Assembly: GCA_037444305.1 (NCBI GenBank)
Contig: JBBIMP010000042.1
Span: 1-43,624, forward strand
DNA: 43,624 nucleotides
From: JBBIMP01 sp037444305
GTDB lineage: Bacteria; Acidobacteriota; UBA6911
Direction: 5' to 3'
A model generated the notes under the pieces. That model was not told the DNA's origin. It did no database searches and saw nothing but the letters and a program-made list of their open reading frames with translations. Numbering within the stretch: position 1 is the first letter of the stretch; each line of letters opens with the position of its first letter. Shown here one piece after another: positions 9,772-18,821 of this stretch. Position numbers and translations under genes: made by a program.

Positions 9772-9804
9772 AAAAAGCAGAGCGGCGGAAATTTCCGCCG
9801 CTCT
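9772..9804 (-). terminator. bidirectional intrinsic terminator after argB remnant
   Basis: AGAGCGGCGGAAA facing TTTCCGCCGCTCT (9779-9804) is a perfect 13-bp palindrome. On the minus strand it is followed by GCTTTTTTGGG, a good U-tract, in the right place to end argR/argB transcription. The plus strand also has CTTTT after the stem. Confidence 0.75.
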
Positions 9805-9839
9805 CTTTTCGTGGAATTCGTGGAATTCGTGGCTAGCCT

Positions 9840-10415
9840 TTACGCCGCGATCATAGTGCCCGCCCCCTCGTCGGTGAACACCTCCCGCAGCAGCGCGTTG
9901 CGCCTCGAGCCGTTGATGATGTGCGCGCTCTTCACCCCGCGCCGGATCAGGTGCGCCACTGCCGCCACCTTCGGGAGCATCCCCGCCGACACGACCCGGT
10001 TCAGCACCAGCCGGTCCACGTCCTCCACCGACAGCCGCGAGATCTTCGACGACGGGTCGTCGCTCCTCAGCAGCACTCCGTCCACGTCGGTCAGCAGCAC
10101 CAGCTTCTCCGCCTGCAGCTCCGCGGCGAGCTCCCCCGCGATCGTGTCGGCATTGATGTTGTAGACGTTCCCCTGCTCGTCGGCGCCGAGCGACGAAATC
10201 ACCGGGATGTACTCGCTCTCCATCAGCAGCCGCACCAGCCCGCCGTCGATCTGCAGGATCTCCCCCACGTGCCCGAAGTCGACCGTCTCCAGCTCCCCGG
10301 TTTCCTGGTTGAGGATCTTCTGGATCTCCCGCCGGCGCGCGCGCACGATGTTGCCGTCGATCCCCGAGAGCCCGACCGTGGCATACCGGCGCAAGGCCGC
10401 TGAGTTTCCAGCCAA
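9840..10415 (-). pseudogene. argB: 5'-truncated acetylglutamate kinase (argB)
   Basis: The 191-residue frame matches only the C-terminal two thirds of acetylglutamate kinase: VGLSGIDGNIVRARRRE, then IPVISSLGADEQGNVYNINADTIAGELA, LVLLTDVDGVL and AGMLPKVAAVAHLIRRGVKSAHIING. Full ArgB is about 260-300 residues. The N-terminal K-x-G-G nucleotide loop and the glycine-rich substrate region are absent and no upstream frame supplies them. The apparent TTG start reads into unrelated sequence (AGNSAALRRYAT). It is probably inactive. An arginine-repressor fragment lies 53 bases upstream in the same direction, suggesting the relic of an arginine operon. Confidence 0.75.
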
Positions 10416-10468
10416 TTTCCCTTCCTCCCGAAGCGCGGGGGGTTCCGGGCCCCGCGTCCACCCTTTGT

Positions 10469-10738
10469 TCAGGCCTTCTCCGCCTCCCCGGCGAAGAGCC
10501 CGACGATTTTATGCACGGCCAGCCGTTGCGCGGCCCCGTTCCTCACGGCGATGAAGATCGTGTCGTCGCCCGCCACCGTCCCCACGACCTCGGGGAAGCG
10601 CGCCCCGTCGATGAGCAACGCCGTCGGCTGGGCCTGCCCGACCAGGGTGCGCACGACGATCAGGTTGTTCCCCGCCGTGTCGAGGCTGATGTCGAGGCCA
10701 TGCGGCTCCAGCGCGTGCTGCGGCGCCACGTAGGCGAA
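10469..10738 (-). pseudogene. argR: C-terminal fragment of arginine repressor (argR)
   Basis: The minus-strand frame reads YVAPQHALEPHGLDISLDTA, then GNNLIVVRTLVGQAQPTALLIDG and FPEVVGTVAGDDTIFIAVRNG. These are the hinge and the C-terminal hexamerisation/arginine-binding domain of ArgR, including the G-x-A-Q and G-D-D-T motifs. The N-terminal winged helix (about 75 residues) is missing. Homology stops exactly at the dispersed repeat (10739-10802), which runs into the fragment in frame. DNA binding should be lost. Confidence 0.75.
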
Positions 10739-10802
10739 CGCCGGTGAGCGGTCGGGCAGCCCCGTCAAGCCACACAACCCGTCGCTGCCGCTCCGGCCTC
10801 CG
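10739..10802 (-). repeat. dispersed repeat, copy 2, at the argR breakpoint
   Basis: On the minus strand this is a nearly full unit: the GGCCGGAGCGGCAGCGACGG core, then TTGTGTGGCTTGACGGGGCTG and CCCGACCGCTCACCGGCGTTC. It ends exactly where ArgR similarity begins, so it marks the junction at which the 5' part of argR was lost. Confidence 0.75.
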
Positions 10803-10949
10803 CGGGCCCTGCCCGACATGACTGGTCGGCGGCGCCTGCAGATATAGCGGCATGCAACCGTTTCCCCCGAATATCTCCCGGGGGACAGATTTTGCAGCGG
10901 GTTGGTGCGAAAGATGGCTATGATGGGACGTCGAACGGAGGATTTACCC

Positions 10950-12134
10950 ATGAGGAAGAAAGCCGCAGGAATATTGTTCGCCACATTCATTCTGTTCATC
11001 TGCAGCCTCGCGGTCAGCGGCCAGGATGCCGCCCGCACGGCCGCGCCCTACTTCCCCGAGCGCCACGACTGGCAGCGGCGCCCGCCGCAGGAGGTCGGCT
11101 TGGACCCGGCGCTGCTGCAGGAGGCCATAGCTTATTCGATCTCGGCAGAAAACCCCGCCACGCGCGACCTCGCCCTCGACCTCGCCGTGACCTTCGGCCG
11201 CGAGCCGTTCGGGGACGCCATCGGGCCGACGCAGCCCCGGGGGGATCTGAACGGCCTCGTCATCCGCCGCGGCTATATCGCGGCCGAGTGGGGCGACACC
11301 CGCCGCGTGGACATGTGCTTCAGCGTCACCAAGAGCTTCCTTTCCGCGGTCGTCGGCCTGGCCTGGCAGCGCGGGCTGCTCCGCGGCGTCGACGACGCCG
11401 TCCGGGGCTACATGCCCTCGCCGGAGCTGTTCGCGTCGGCGCACAACGCTCCCATCACCTGGGACCACCTCCTGCGCCAGACGAGCGACTGGCAGGGGAC
11501 GCTCTGGGGGAAGCCCGACTGGGCGGACCGCCCCGAGGGGCAGCGCCCGGCCGACTACCCCAACCGCCCGCTGCGCGAGCCGGGCACGCACTACAAGTAC
11601 AACGACGTGCGCGTCAACCTGCTCGCGCTGGCGGCGCTGCACGTCTGGCGCCGGCCGCTGCCGCAGGTGCTGCGCGAGGAGATCATGGACCCGATCGGGG
11701 CCTCCAGCACCTGGCGCTGGCACGGCTACGACAACTCCTGGGTGCTGATCGACGGCCAGAAGGTCCAGTCGGTGAGCGGCGGCGGGCACTGGGGCGGGGG
11801 GATGTTCATCGGTGCGCACGACCTGGCACGCTTCGGCTACCTGTACCTGCGCAACGGCGAGTGGCAGGGCCGCCGTCTCGTCTCGGAGGAGTGGATCCGC
11901 ATGGCGCGCACGCCGGGAAAGGCTAACGCTCAATACGGCTACATGAACTGGTTCCTCAACACCGGCAGGAAGTCGATGCCGAAGGCGCCCGAAAGCAGCG
12001 TCGCCTTCCTCGGCAACGGCAGCAACGTCGTCTATATCGACTGGGAGAACGACCTGGTGGTGGTGGTCCGGTGGATCCGCGGCGGGGACGCGCTGAACGA
12101 GTTCATCGGCCGGGTGCTGGCTGCGATCCGCTAG
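10950..12134 (+). CDS. secreted serine beta-lactamase-like hydrolase (class C / S12 fold)
   Basis: The product is 394 residues from the ATG at 10950, which follows CGGAGG by nine bases and begins a signal peptide (MRKKAAGILFATFILFICSL, cut near AVSGQ). The nucleophile motif is S-V-T-K (about residue 125, in CFSVTKSFLSAVVGLA), the Y-x-N-type motif is YKYND (about 215) and the third motif lies in GGGHWGGGMF. The fold covers beta-lactamases, esterases and DD-peptidases; the substrate is unknown and resistance should not be assumed. It stands alone on the plus strand. Confidence 0.85.
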   Translation: MRKKAAGILFATFILFICSLAVSGQDAARTAAPYFPERHDWQRRPPQEVGLDPALLQEAIAYSISAENPATRDLALDLAVTFGREPFGDAIGPTQPRGDLNGLVIRRGYIAAEWGDTRRVDMCFSVTKSFLSAVVGLAWQRGLLRGVDDAVRGYMPSPELFASAHNAPITWDHLLRQTSDWQGTLWGKPDWADRPEGQRPADYPNRPLREPGTHYKYNDVRVNLLALAALHVWRRPLPQVLREEIMDPIGASSTWRWHGYDNSWVLIDGQKVQSVSGGGHWGGGMFIGAHDLARFGYLYLRNGEWQGRRLVSEEWIRMARTPGKANAQYGYMNWFLNTGRKSMPKAPESSVAFLGNGSNVVYIDWENDLVVVVRWIRGGDALNEFIGRVLAAIR

Positions 12135-12142
12135 CCGGTTCA

Positions 12143-12395
12143 AAGAACCGTTTCACCCGATCCGACTGCAGTACCCGCACGCCCTGCTCCCGGCCGCGGT
12201 TGAAGGGGCGCATGATCGCGTCGTTGTCCTGGCAGAGAAAGCCCGCCTCCACCCCGTGGTCGGGCCACACGATGAGGAGCCGCCGGGCAGGTACTTCACT
12301 CCCGCAGGAAGCTTGCGCGTGGCCGACTTCAGGAACAGCCGGGAGCCGTCGCGGCGCCGCCCGAATCCAGGATCCAGGAGTAGATCATCGGCGGC
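12143..12395 (-). pseudogene. unidentified decayed coding remnant
   Basis: Stretches on the minus strand look translated but lie in different frames: MIYSWILDSGG, RRRDGSRLFLKSATRKLPAG and RLLIVWPDHGVEAGFLCQDN with DAIMRPFNRGREQGVRVLQSD. At least two frameshifts separate them. The family is not recognised. A small hairpin (CGGTTC-AAA-GAACCG, 12136-12151) follows the hydrolase gene. Confidence 0.3.
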
Positions 12396-13502
12396 TCACC
12401 CTGCTTCCGGCGCGGTTGCCGGCCGGCGCGCGAGCTTCCACAGGCCGAGCGTCAGCACCGGGATGACGAAGACCAGCCAGAAGCCGTAGGTGATCGTGCC
12501 GTAGCCCCTGGCGATGAGGCCGGTCAGGCCGAACTGCGCCACCATCGACGCGACCACCAGCGCCAGGAGCGCGATCGAGGGGCGCAGCGCCCGCGGCATC
12601 GCCGAACTTCGCTCCGCGTACACGCCGGCGACGCGCTCGTTGAAGGCGTGGATCATCCCCGCGCCCGTCTCGACGAGCGTTCCGAGGAGCACGAGGTGGA
12701 ACGCGTACTGCAGCGGGCGCGAGCCCAGGATTCCCAGCAGGTAGCTGGCCGGGACCGTGCGGGACAGGATGTCCGGGTACCTCCCCGCCATGGCGAGGTA
12801 GAAGAACAGTCCCGGCAACATCCCGATGGGGCCGGCGAGCAGTCCCGCACCTATGGCCTCCTTGCGGGCCTCGATGTGGCGCACGCAGAAAAGCGCCGCC
12901 GGCAGGATGCCGATGTTGTAGGCCGCGTATTCGATCCCGCCGATGTACCAGCGGGGGCCGATTTCCATTCCCGCCAGCGCGGCGCGGATGTCGGGGCCGA
13001 AATTCCGCAGGGCGACGGCGAGGAAGAGGATGTAGACGGCATAGAGGACGAAGGACCAGAAGGAGAGGAACTTTTCGATCGTCCCCGTGCCCTTGAAAAC
13101 GAGGAAGCCGACGCAGGCCATCATGGCGGCGACTCCGAGGGCGTAGGGCAGGGCGAAGCTTTCCTCCAGGATGCTCCCCGCGGCGGCGGCGATCACGGCG
13201 AGGACGAGCAGCATCATGGCGAGGTAGCAGATTTCGTAGAGGAACCAGTACCGGCCCAGCAGCCGTCGGAAGAAACTGCGGTAGTCGTAGACGCCGGCCC
13301 AGCGGGCGAATTCGAAGGTGACGGCGCAGACGAGGCTCCAGATGAGGGTATTGAGCAGCATCCCCAGCAGGCCGCCCAGGGGGCCGTGGTTGAGGAAGAA
13401 CTCCACCAATTCCCGGCCCGTGCCGTAGCCGCCGGCGATGATCAGCGACTGGAAGACGAAGCCGGGGAGCAGGTATTTGCGCACGAATGCGGATTGGAGC
13501 AT
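12396..13502 (-). CDS. YkvI-like polytopic membrane protein (APC superfamily)
   Basis: The 368-residue protein begins MLQSAFVRKYLLPGFVFQSL, followed by IIAGGYGTGRELVEFFLNHG, the segment that in YkvI-family proteins replaces the unwound first helix of LeuT-fold transporters. About ten hydrophobic segments follow, with a conserved VETGAGMIHAFNERV near the end. It is probably a secondary transporter; the substrate is unknown. The start at 13502 is preferred because the longer frame adds a non-hydrophobic leader overlapping the next gene. The C-terminus abuts the decayed remnant at 12143-12395. Confidence 0.75.
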   Translation of the reverse strand: MLQSAFVRKYLLPGFVFQSLIIAGGYGTGRELVEFFLNHGPLGGLLGMLLNTLIWSLVCAVTFEFARWAGVYDYRSFFRRLLGRYWFLYEICYLAMMLLVLAVIAAAAGSILEESFALPYALGVAAMMACVGFLVFKGTGTIEKFLSFWSFVLYAVYILFLAVALRNFGPDIRAALAGMEIGPRWYIGGIEYAAYNIGILPAALFCVRHIEARKEAIGAGLLAGPIGMLPGLFFYLAMAGRYPDILSRTVPASYLLGILGSRPLQYAFHLVLLGTLVETGAGMIHAFNERVAGVYAERSSAMPRALRPSIALLALVVASMVAQFGLTGLIARGYGTITYGFWLVFVIPVLTLGLWKLARRPATAPEAG

Positions 13503-13552
13503 TCCGCTTGATACATCACCCCGCGTGTGAAACGCAAGCGGTAAGGGTTTTA

Positions 13553-14846
13553 TTACCCCGCCTGCCGGAGCCACCGGACGATTTCAGGCAGAGAAGGCTT
13601 CTTGCCGTACATCAGGATGCCCAGGCGGAACAACTTCCCCCCCAGCCGTATGAACAGCACCAGGCTCGCACCGAGAATCGCCGCCGACAGCGCGATGTCC
13701 CACGCCGGCACTTCCCCGGCGCCGTTGCGGATCATCATCGTCACCGGGGCCGTGAGCGGGATGTACGACAGGACCCGCGCCAGTGCGCCGTTGGGCTGCT
13801 GCAGGATCGCCGTCAGCATGAACGTGGGGACGATGGCCGAGATCGTCCAGATGATCGACAGCTGCTGGCTCTCGCGGTAGTTGTTTCCCAGCGCGCCCGA
13901 TCCCGCCATGAGGGTCCCGAAGAGGAAGAACCCGAGCAGGAAGAAAAGCAGCGCCACCCCCGCCTGGCTCCACCTCAGGTCCAGCGCCGGCATCGTGGCC
14001 ACGCTGGGCAGGACGCCGATCACGACCCAGACCAGGAGCTGCGTAAGCCCCGCGGCCCCCAGCCCGAGAACTTTCCCCGCCAGGAGTTCGTTGGGCGTGA
14101 CCGAGGAGACCAGGATTTCGATGACCCGGTTTTCCTTCTCCTCGGCAACCCCCTGGAGGAGGTACCCTGCCGATCCCAGGACTGCGATCAGGAATAGGAT
14201 CATGAAGAGGTAAGGCACCAGGAAATCGGTCAGCCGCCTCCCCTTGCTTCCGGCTCCCTTCTCGTCGAACAGCGAGGACGCAAGGCTGGGCGGCTTCCAC
14301 AGCCTTTCCGCCAATCCCTCCTCGACCCGCCCTTTCAGCAGGCTGGCCTGCACCCAGCGGTTGACGACCGTCCAGCCCGGCCGCTCCTCCGCCATGAAGC
14401 CGCTCCCGCGGGCCGTGAGTTCGATCTTTCCGCTTTCGAGGTAATCCTGCGGGACCGCGTAGTAGGCGCGGATGTCTTTGCGCTCGAAGGCCGCCTGCGC
14501 CTGCCCGCGCGTCGGGTAGAGCCTGAACTCCAACGCTTTGGCGCGCTTCAGGCTCTCCTGCCAGGCCATCTCCTGCAGCATGTTGGGCAGATCCTCCAGG
14601 GCGCGGGGTTTTTGGGGGAGGGCGCTGGTCTTGACCGCCTCCAGCAGGTTCACGTCGAGAATGCCGGCCTCGTCCAGGATGCCGATCGGCTTGCCGGTGT
14701 CCTGCCCCCGCCGGCTGGCCAGGATGGCGCTCCCGGCGGTGATGCCGGCGATGATCAGGAAAAAGACCGGCATGCCGAGCGTCAGGATGATGAAGCTCTT
14801 GCGCCGGACGGTCGCCAGGTATTCCCGCCGCGCGACAATCAGTATC

Positions 14847-14854
<8 letters not shown>
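13553..14854 (-). CDS. ABC-2 exporter permease (NatB-like)
   Basis: The 433-residue permease starts MNKILIVARREYLATVRRKSF, the NatB-type N-terminus with one helix, then a large extracytoplasmic domain (about residues 45-210) and five or six C-terminal helices (FLVPYLFMILFLIAVLGSAG onward, with the AEEKENRVIEILVSSVTPNELLAGK signature). Its ATG overlaps the stop of the ATPase gene by 8 bases, so both are translated together. The family exports sodium or small toxic compounds; substrate unknown. Confidence 0.88.
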
Positions 14855-15758
<904 letters not shown>

Positions 15759-15844
15759 TCCGGTGTTCGCCTTTCTCGAGGTAAAAGCGGGGGCCATTCT
15801 AAGCGATCGGGCCGGGCAATGGTAGGGCGGTGAAAGACAAAAGC

Positions 15845-15954
15845 GGTACACGGAAAAACGCGGAGGAGCACGGAGCCCACGGAGCGGAGGCGATGCGGCA
15901 AGTGGTGCGGGCTTTCTGTGTTTCTCTGTGCTCCTCCGCGTTTTTCCGTGTACC
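15845..15954. repeat. 31-bp inverted repeat between natA and gntR
   Basis: The arms at 15845-15875 and 15924-15954 match at 30 of 31 positions when one is inverted (GGTACACGGAAAAACGCGG... against ...CCGCGTTTTTCCGTGTACC). The 48-base loop has more CACGGAG units. It belongs with the repeat at 7626-7724. Lying between two divergent starts, it could fold in either transcript. Confidence 0.75.
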
Positions 15955-16009
15955 CTTTTCTTTTTTCCCATTTCTTGACTGCCCCGCCCGAAACGATCAT
16001 GATGCCGCA

Positions 16010-16750
16010 ATGGCCGGAATCGTCGACCCGAACAACTTCCTCCCCAAGTACTACCAGTTGGCCAACATCCTGCGCGAGCAGATCGAAAAGGGCGACCTGC
16101 ACGAGCATCAGTCGATCCCCTCGGAGCGCCGGCTGGAGAAACTCTACTCCGTCAGCCGGACGACGATCCGCCAGGCGCTGGACCTGCTGGCGCAGCAGGG
16201 CTTTCTCTACCGTGAGCACGGCAGGGGAACTTTCGTCTCGCCGCGCAAGCTGCAGAAGGGGATCTCGGAGCTGACGAGCTTCACCGAGGACATGAAGCGG
16301 CGGGGCCTGGTCCCAGGGCAGAGAATCCTGGAGATCGGCCCGGCGCGCCCGCCCGAGGAGGTTATCCGTCACCTGGGCCTGCCGCCGCAGACGGAGACGC
16401 TGCTCCGGGTGGAGCGGCTGCGGCTGGGCGACGACGTGCCGATGGGGCTGCAGACTTCGTATTACAGCCTCCCCGAGGGGCAGACGATCACGCGCGAGGA
16501 GCTGGAGGCCTACGGCTCGATCTACCGCCTGCTGCAGGAGCGCTTTCACCTGATCCCGACCGAGGCCGACGAGACGCTGGAGGTGATCCTGGCCGGCCCG
16601 CAGGAGGCGGGGCTGCTGCACATCGCGGAGGGGAGCCCGCTGCTTTTGAGCGAGCGGACGACCTATTCCCAGGCCCGCCGCCCGATCGAGTTTGTCCGCA
16701 TTTTGTACCGGGGCGACCGGTACAGGTACTATGCCAAGTTGACCCGCTGA
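16010..16750 (+). CDS. GntR/HutC-family regulator with UTRA ligand domain, likely BMC operon regulator
   Basis: This 246-residue regulator has an N-terminal winged helix (YYQLANILREQIEKGDLHEH, SIPSERRLEKLYSVSRTTIRQALDLLAQQGFLYREHGRGTFV, residues about 12-78) and a C-terminal UTRA domain (about 95-240, ending RRPIEFVRILYRGDRYRYYAKLTR). UTRA domains bind small ligands, often sugar phosphates. It lies directly upstream of the microcompartment operon in the same direction, and a TGGT-N4-ACCA site suited to this family sits at 16850-16861. I infer it senses a pentose phosphate and controls the operon. ATG at 16010 is chosen because the upstream frame runs through the inverted repeat. No strong ribosome-binding site is visible. 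Confidence 0.88.
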   Translation: MAGIVDPNNFLPKYYQLANILREQIEKGDLHEHQSIPSERRLEKLYSVSRTTIRQALDLLAQQGFLYREHGRGTFVSPRKLQKGISELTSFTEDMKRRGLVPGQRILEIGPARPPEEVIRHLGLPPQTETLLRVERLRLGDDVPMGLQTSYYSLPEGQTITREELEAYGSIYRLLQERFHLIPTEADETLEVILAGPQEAGLLHIAEGSPLLLSERTTYSQARRPIEFVRILYRGDRYRYYAKLTR

Positions 16751-16766
16751 TCCCCTCGCGGGTCAA
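16739..16766 (+). terminator. hairpin at the end of gntR
   Basis: TTGACCCGC facing GCGGGTCAA makes a perfect 9-bp stem that includes the gntR stop codon. It is followed by C-rich sequence rather than a T run, so it is a weak terminator or an RNA-stabilising hairpin. Confidence 0.4.
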
Positions 16767-16800
16767 TTCCCCCCATAACAAAAAATCTGTTCAAAATCGC

Positions 16801-16827
16801 TTGACAAGCCGAAACAGTGGATAGTAC
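16801..16827 (+). promoter_or_regulatory. probable sigma-70 promoter of the BMC operon
   Basis: A consensus -35 TTGACA (16801-16806) is followed 15 bases later by TAGTAC (16822-16827) as a -10-like box. The spacing is short but the placement, 74 bases before rpiB and just upstream of the putative GntR site, fits a regulated operon promoter. Confidence 0.5.
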
Positions 16828-16849
16828 CGTGTGACGTAGTTTGGTCATG

Positions 16850-16861
16850 TGGTCATTACCA
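16850..16861 (+). promoter_or_regulatory. putative GntR/HutC operator
   Basis: TGGTCATTACCA is an inverted repeat of the TGGT-N4-ACCA type; known HutC-family sites resemble TGGTCTAGACCA. A second half site, TTGGTCAT, lies at 16841-16848. Bound here, just past the promoter, a repressor would block transcription. Confidence 0.5.
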
Positions 16862-16900
16862 GTTGTGGAAGAACAGTAGAATAAGCCGGAAGGATTGACC

Positions 16901-17518
16901 GTGGAACCGCCGTCAGATGCCGAACTTCAACGGATTATCCAACGCGTCCTCAACCGTACCATGGGGCTCGAGAACCCAGCGTCCGCCACTGCGCAGAGTA
17001 CCGTTCCACAGCCCGATCCTTCCGCCTCGGCCGCGGCCCCTTCGGCCAAAGCCGTCGCCATTGGCGCCGACCACGGCGGATACGAGCTCAAGGAAATCCT
17101 GAAAAAAGAGCTGTCCGACCTGGGTCACGAGGTGTTCGACCTCGGCACCCATAGCAAGGACGCCGTCGACTACCCCGATTTCGCCGCAGCCGTCGCCCGG
17201 CTCGTGCAGTCCGGCAAAGCCTGGCGCGGCGTCATGATCGACGGGGCCGGCATCGGCAGCTGCATGGCCGCCAACAAGGTCCCCGGCGTCCGCGCCGCCA
17301 TGGCCTACGACCACGCCACCGCCGTCAACAGCCGCGAGCACAACGACGCCAACGTCCTGACACTCGGCGCCGGGCTTATCGGCGTGAACCTGGCCCGGCA
17401 GATCGTGAGAACCTGGCTCAACACCCCCTTCGGCGGCGGACGTCACGCCGCCCGCGTGGACAAGATCACCGCGGTTGAAGCTCAATATCTGAGGCAGAGG
17501 CAGCCGAATGCTCCCTAA
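16901..17518 (+). CDS. rpiB: BMC-associated RpiB-like ribose-5-phosphate isomerase with encapsulation peptide
   Basis: The 205-residue product starts at GTG 16901, seven bases after GGAAGG; a TTG at 16895 is less well placed. Residues about 5-22 (SDAELQRIIQRVLNRTMG) form an amphipathic helix typical of encapsulation peptides, followed by an Ala/Pro-rich linker to about 48. The LacAB/RpiB domain follows (AVAIGADHGGYELKEILKKE ... VDYPDF ... SREHNDANVLTLG). The usual Cys of the CGTGIG motif is replaced: the segment reads MIDGAGIGSCMAANK, with Asp at that place and a Cys seven residues on. The family interconverts ribose- and ribulose-5-phosphate. Being first in the operon and carrying a targeting helix, it is inferred to be a lumen enzyme. 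Its stop overlaps deoC by 11 bases. Confidence 0.88.
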   Translation: MEPPSDAELQRIIQRVLNRTMGLENPASATAQSTVPQPDPSASAAAPSAKAVAIGADHGGYELKEILKKELSDLGHEVFDLGTHSKDAVDYPDFAAAVARLVQSGKAWRGVMIDGAGIGSCMAANKVPGVRAAMAYDHATAVNSREHNDANVLTLGAGLIGVNLARQIVRTWLNTPFGGGRHAARVDKITAVEAQYLRQRQPNAP

Positions 17519-18422
17519 TGTGCAAACCGTAGAACAGCTTGTTGAGATCATCACCCGCGAAATCCTGGTGACGATGATGGAACAGGACCAGCGCAGCCGC
17601 CTCCCCGAGGGGGCGCAGTGCAGGCTCGCCTGCGCCGAGGGGATGTGCGTCAAGACCTGCTTCGACCGGGCCGGCCGGGTGATCAGCGCCGGCGCCGACC
17701 GCATCTCGGCCACGATCGGCGCCATCCCGCGCGACGCCGGCCTCGCGGCCATGATCGACCACACGCTGCTCAAGCCCGACGCCACCCCCGACCAGATCGC
17801 CCAGCTCTGCTTCGAGGCGCGCAAGCACGGCTTCGCCTCCGTCTGCGTCAATCCCGCCTGGGTGGACCTATGCGTCAAGCTGCTCGAGGGCTCGAGCGTG
17901 AAGGTCTGCACCGTGATCGGCTTCCCCCTGGGCGCCACCTCCCCCGATGTTAAGGCGTTCGAGGCCGGCGACGCGATCCGGCGCGGGGCGAGCGAAATCG
18001 ACATGGTCGTCAACATCGGTGCGCTCAAGGCGCGCGACCTGGAGCTGGTGGCGCGCGACATCCGCGGCGTGGTCCTGGCGGCGCACCCCAAGGGGGCACT
18101 GGTAAAAGTCATCCTCGAGACCTCCCTGCTCAACGACGAGGAGAAGGTTCTCGGCTGCCTCCTGTCCAAGGAGGCCGGCGCGGACTTCGTCAAGACCTCC
18201 ACGGGATTCTCGGGCGGCGGCGCCACGCAGCACGACGTGGAACTGATGCGCCGCACCGTCGGCCCCGAGATGGGGGTGAAGGCCTCGGGCGGTGTCCGGA
18301 CGTTCGAAGACGCCGAAACCATGATCAAGGCCGGGGCGACGCGCATCGGCGCCAGCGCCGGCGTAAAGATCCTGCAGGGGCCGGGCGGCGAGAAGCAGGC
18401 CGCCGCGGTCAAGGGCTACTGA
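17508..18422 (+). CDS. deoC: BMC-associated deoxyribose-phosphate aldolase with N-terminal targeting helix
   Basis: The 304-residue protein is longer than ordinary DeoC (~220-250). Residues about 6-25 (TVEQLVEIITREILVTMMEQ) form an amphipathic encapsulation-peptide-like helix. A four-cysteine segment follows (C38, C42, C47, C51 in CRLACAEGMCVKTC), then the TIM barrel (MIDHTLLKPDATPDQI...). Catalytic residues are present: Asp at about 165 (EIDMVVNIG), the Schiff-base Lys at about 229 (VKTSTGF) and the second Lys at about 258 (GVKASGG). It should split 2-deoxyribose-5-phosphate into glyceraldehyde-3-phosphate and acetaldehyde. The volatile acetaldehyde is the reason to enclose it. DeoC together with RpiB in a shell locus is the mark of the SPU-type microcompartment. 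Confidence 0.93.
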   Translation: MLPNVQTVEQLVEIITREILVTMMEQDQRSRLPEGAQCRLACAEGMCVKTCFDRAGRVISAGADRISATIGAIPRDAGLAAMIDHTLLKPDATPDQIAQLCFEARKHGFASVCVNPAWVDLCVKLLEGSSVKVCTVIGFPLGATSPDVKAFEAGDAIRRGASEIDMVVNIGALKARDLELVARDIRGVVLAAHPKGALVKVILETSLLNDEEKVLGCLLSKEAGADFVKTSTGFSGGGATQHDVELMRRTVGPEMGVKASGGVRTFEDAETMIKAGATRIGASAGVKILQGPGGEKQAAAVKGY

Positions 18423-18495
18423 CGCGTCAAAGCGAGGGAAATGCAGCCACGGATTGCACGGATTGTTCGTGGCGCGGCAGTCGGGAGAACAGGCA

Positions 18496-18786
18496 ATGCT
18501 GATTGCAAAAGTCATCGGGACCACGGTCTCCACGATCAAGGACGAAAAACTGACCGGGAAGAAACTCCTGATCCTGCGTCAGACCGACGAGCGCGGCGAA
18601 CCGGCCGGCAAGCCCTACGTGGCGATCGACACCGTCGACGCCGGCGTGGGCGACCTGGTGCTGACCGCCGCGGGTTCCTCGGCGCGCCAGACCAACATCA
18701 CCAAGGACACCCCGGTGGATGCCGTGATCATGTCGGTCATCGACCACCTGGAGGTCGGAGGCGAGATCGTCTTCCGCAAGTCGTGA
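18496..18786 (+). CDS. BMC-P pentameric vertex protein (EutN/CcmL), first copy
   Basis: The 96-residue protein begins MLIAKVIGTTVSTIKDEKLT and has the family landmarks GKKLLILRQTD, YVAIDTVDAGVGDLVLTAAGSSAR and the closing VIDHLEVGGEIVFRK. EutN/CcmL pentamers cap the vertices of the shell. The start follows GGGAG with a short spacer. It is separated from deoC by 73 bases holding a CACGGATTGCACGGAT repeat. Two more BMC-P genes lie at 22710 and 23039. Confidence 0.92.
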   Translation: MLIAKVIGTTVSTIKDEKLTGKKLLILRQTDERGEPAGKPYVAIDTVDAGVGDLVLTAAGSSARQTNITKDTPVDAVIMSVIDHLEVGGEIVFRKS

Positions 18787-18821
18787 GGACCGGACAAACC
18801 CTTTTGCGGGTCAAATAAATT

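Noticed and set aside
10950..12134. Antibiotic-resistance beta-lactamase
   Set aside because: The motifs fit the broad S12 hydrolase fold, and nothing in sequence or context indicates beta-lactam hydrolysis.
12143..12395. Intact gene on the minus strand
   Set aside because: Plausible peptide segments are in different frames, so it can only be a remnant.
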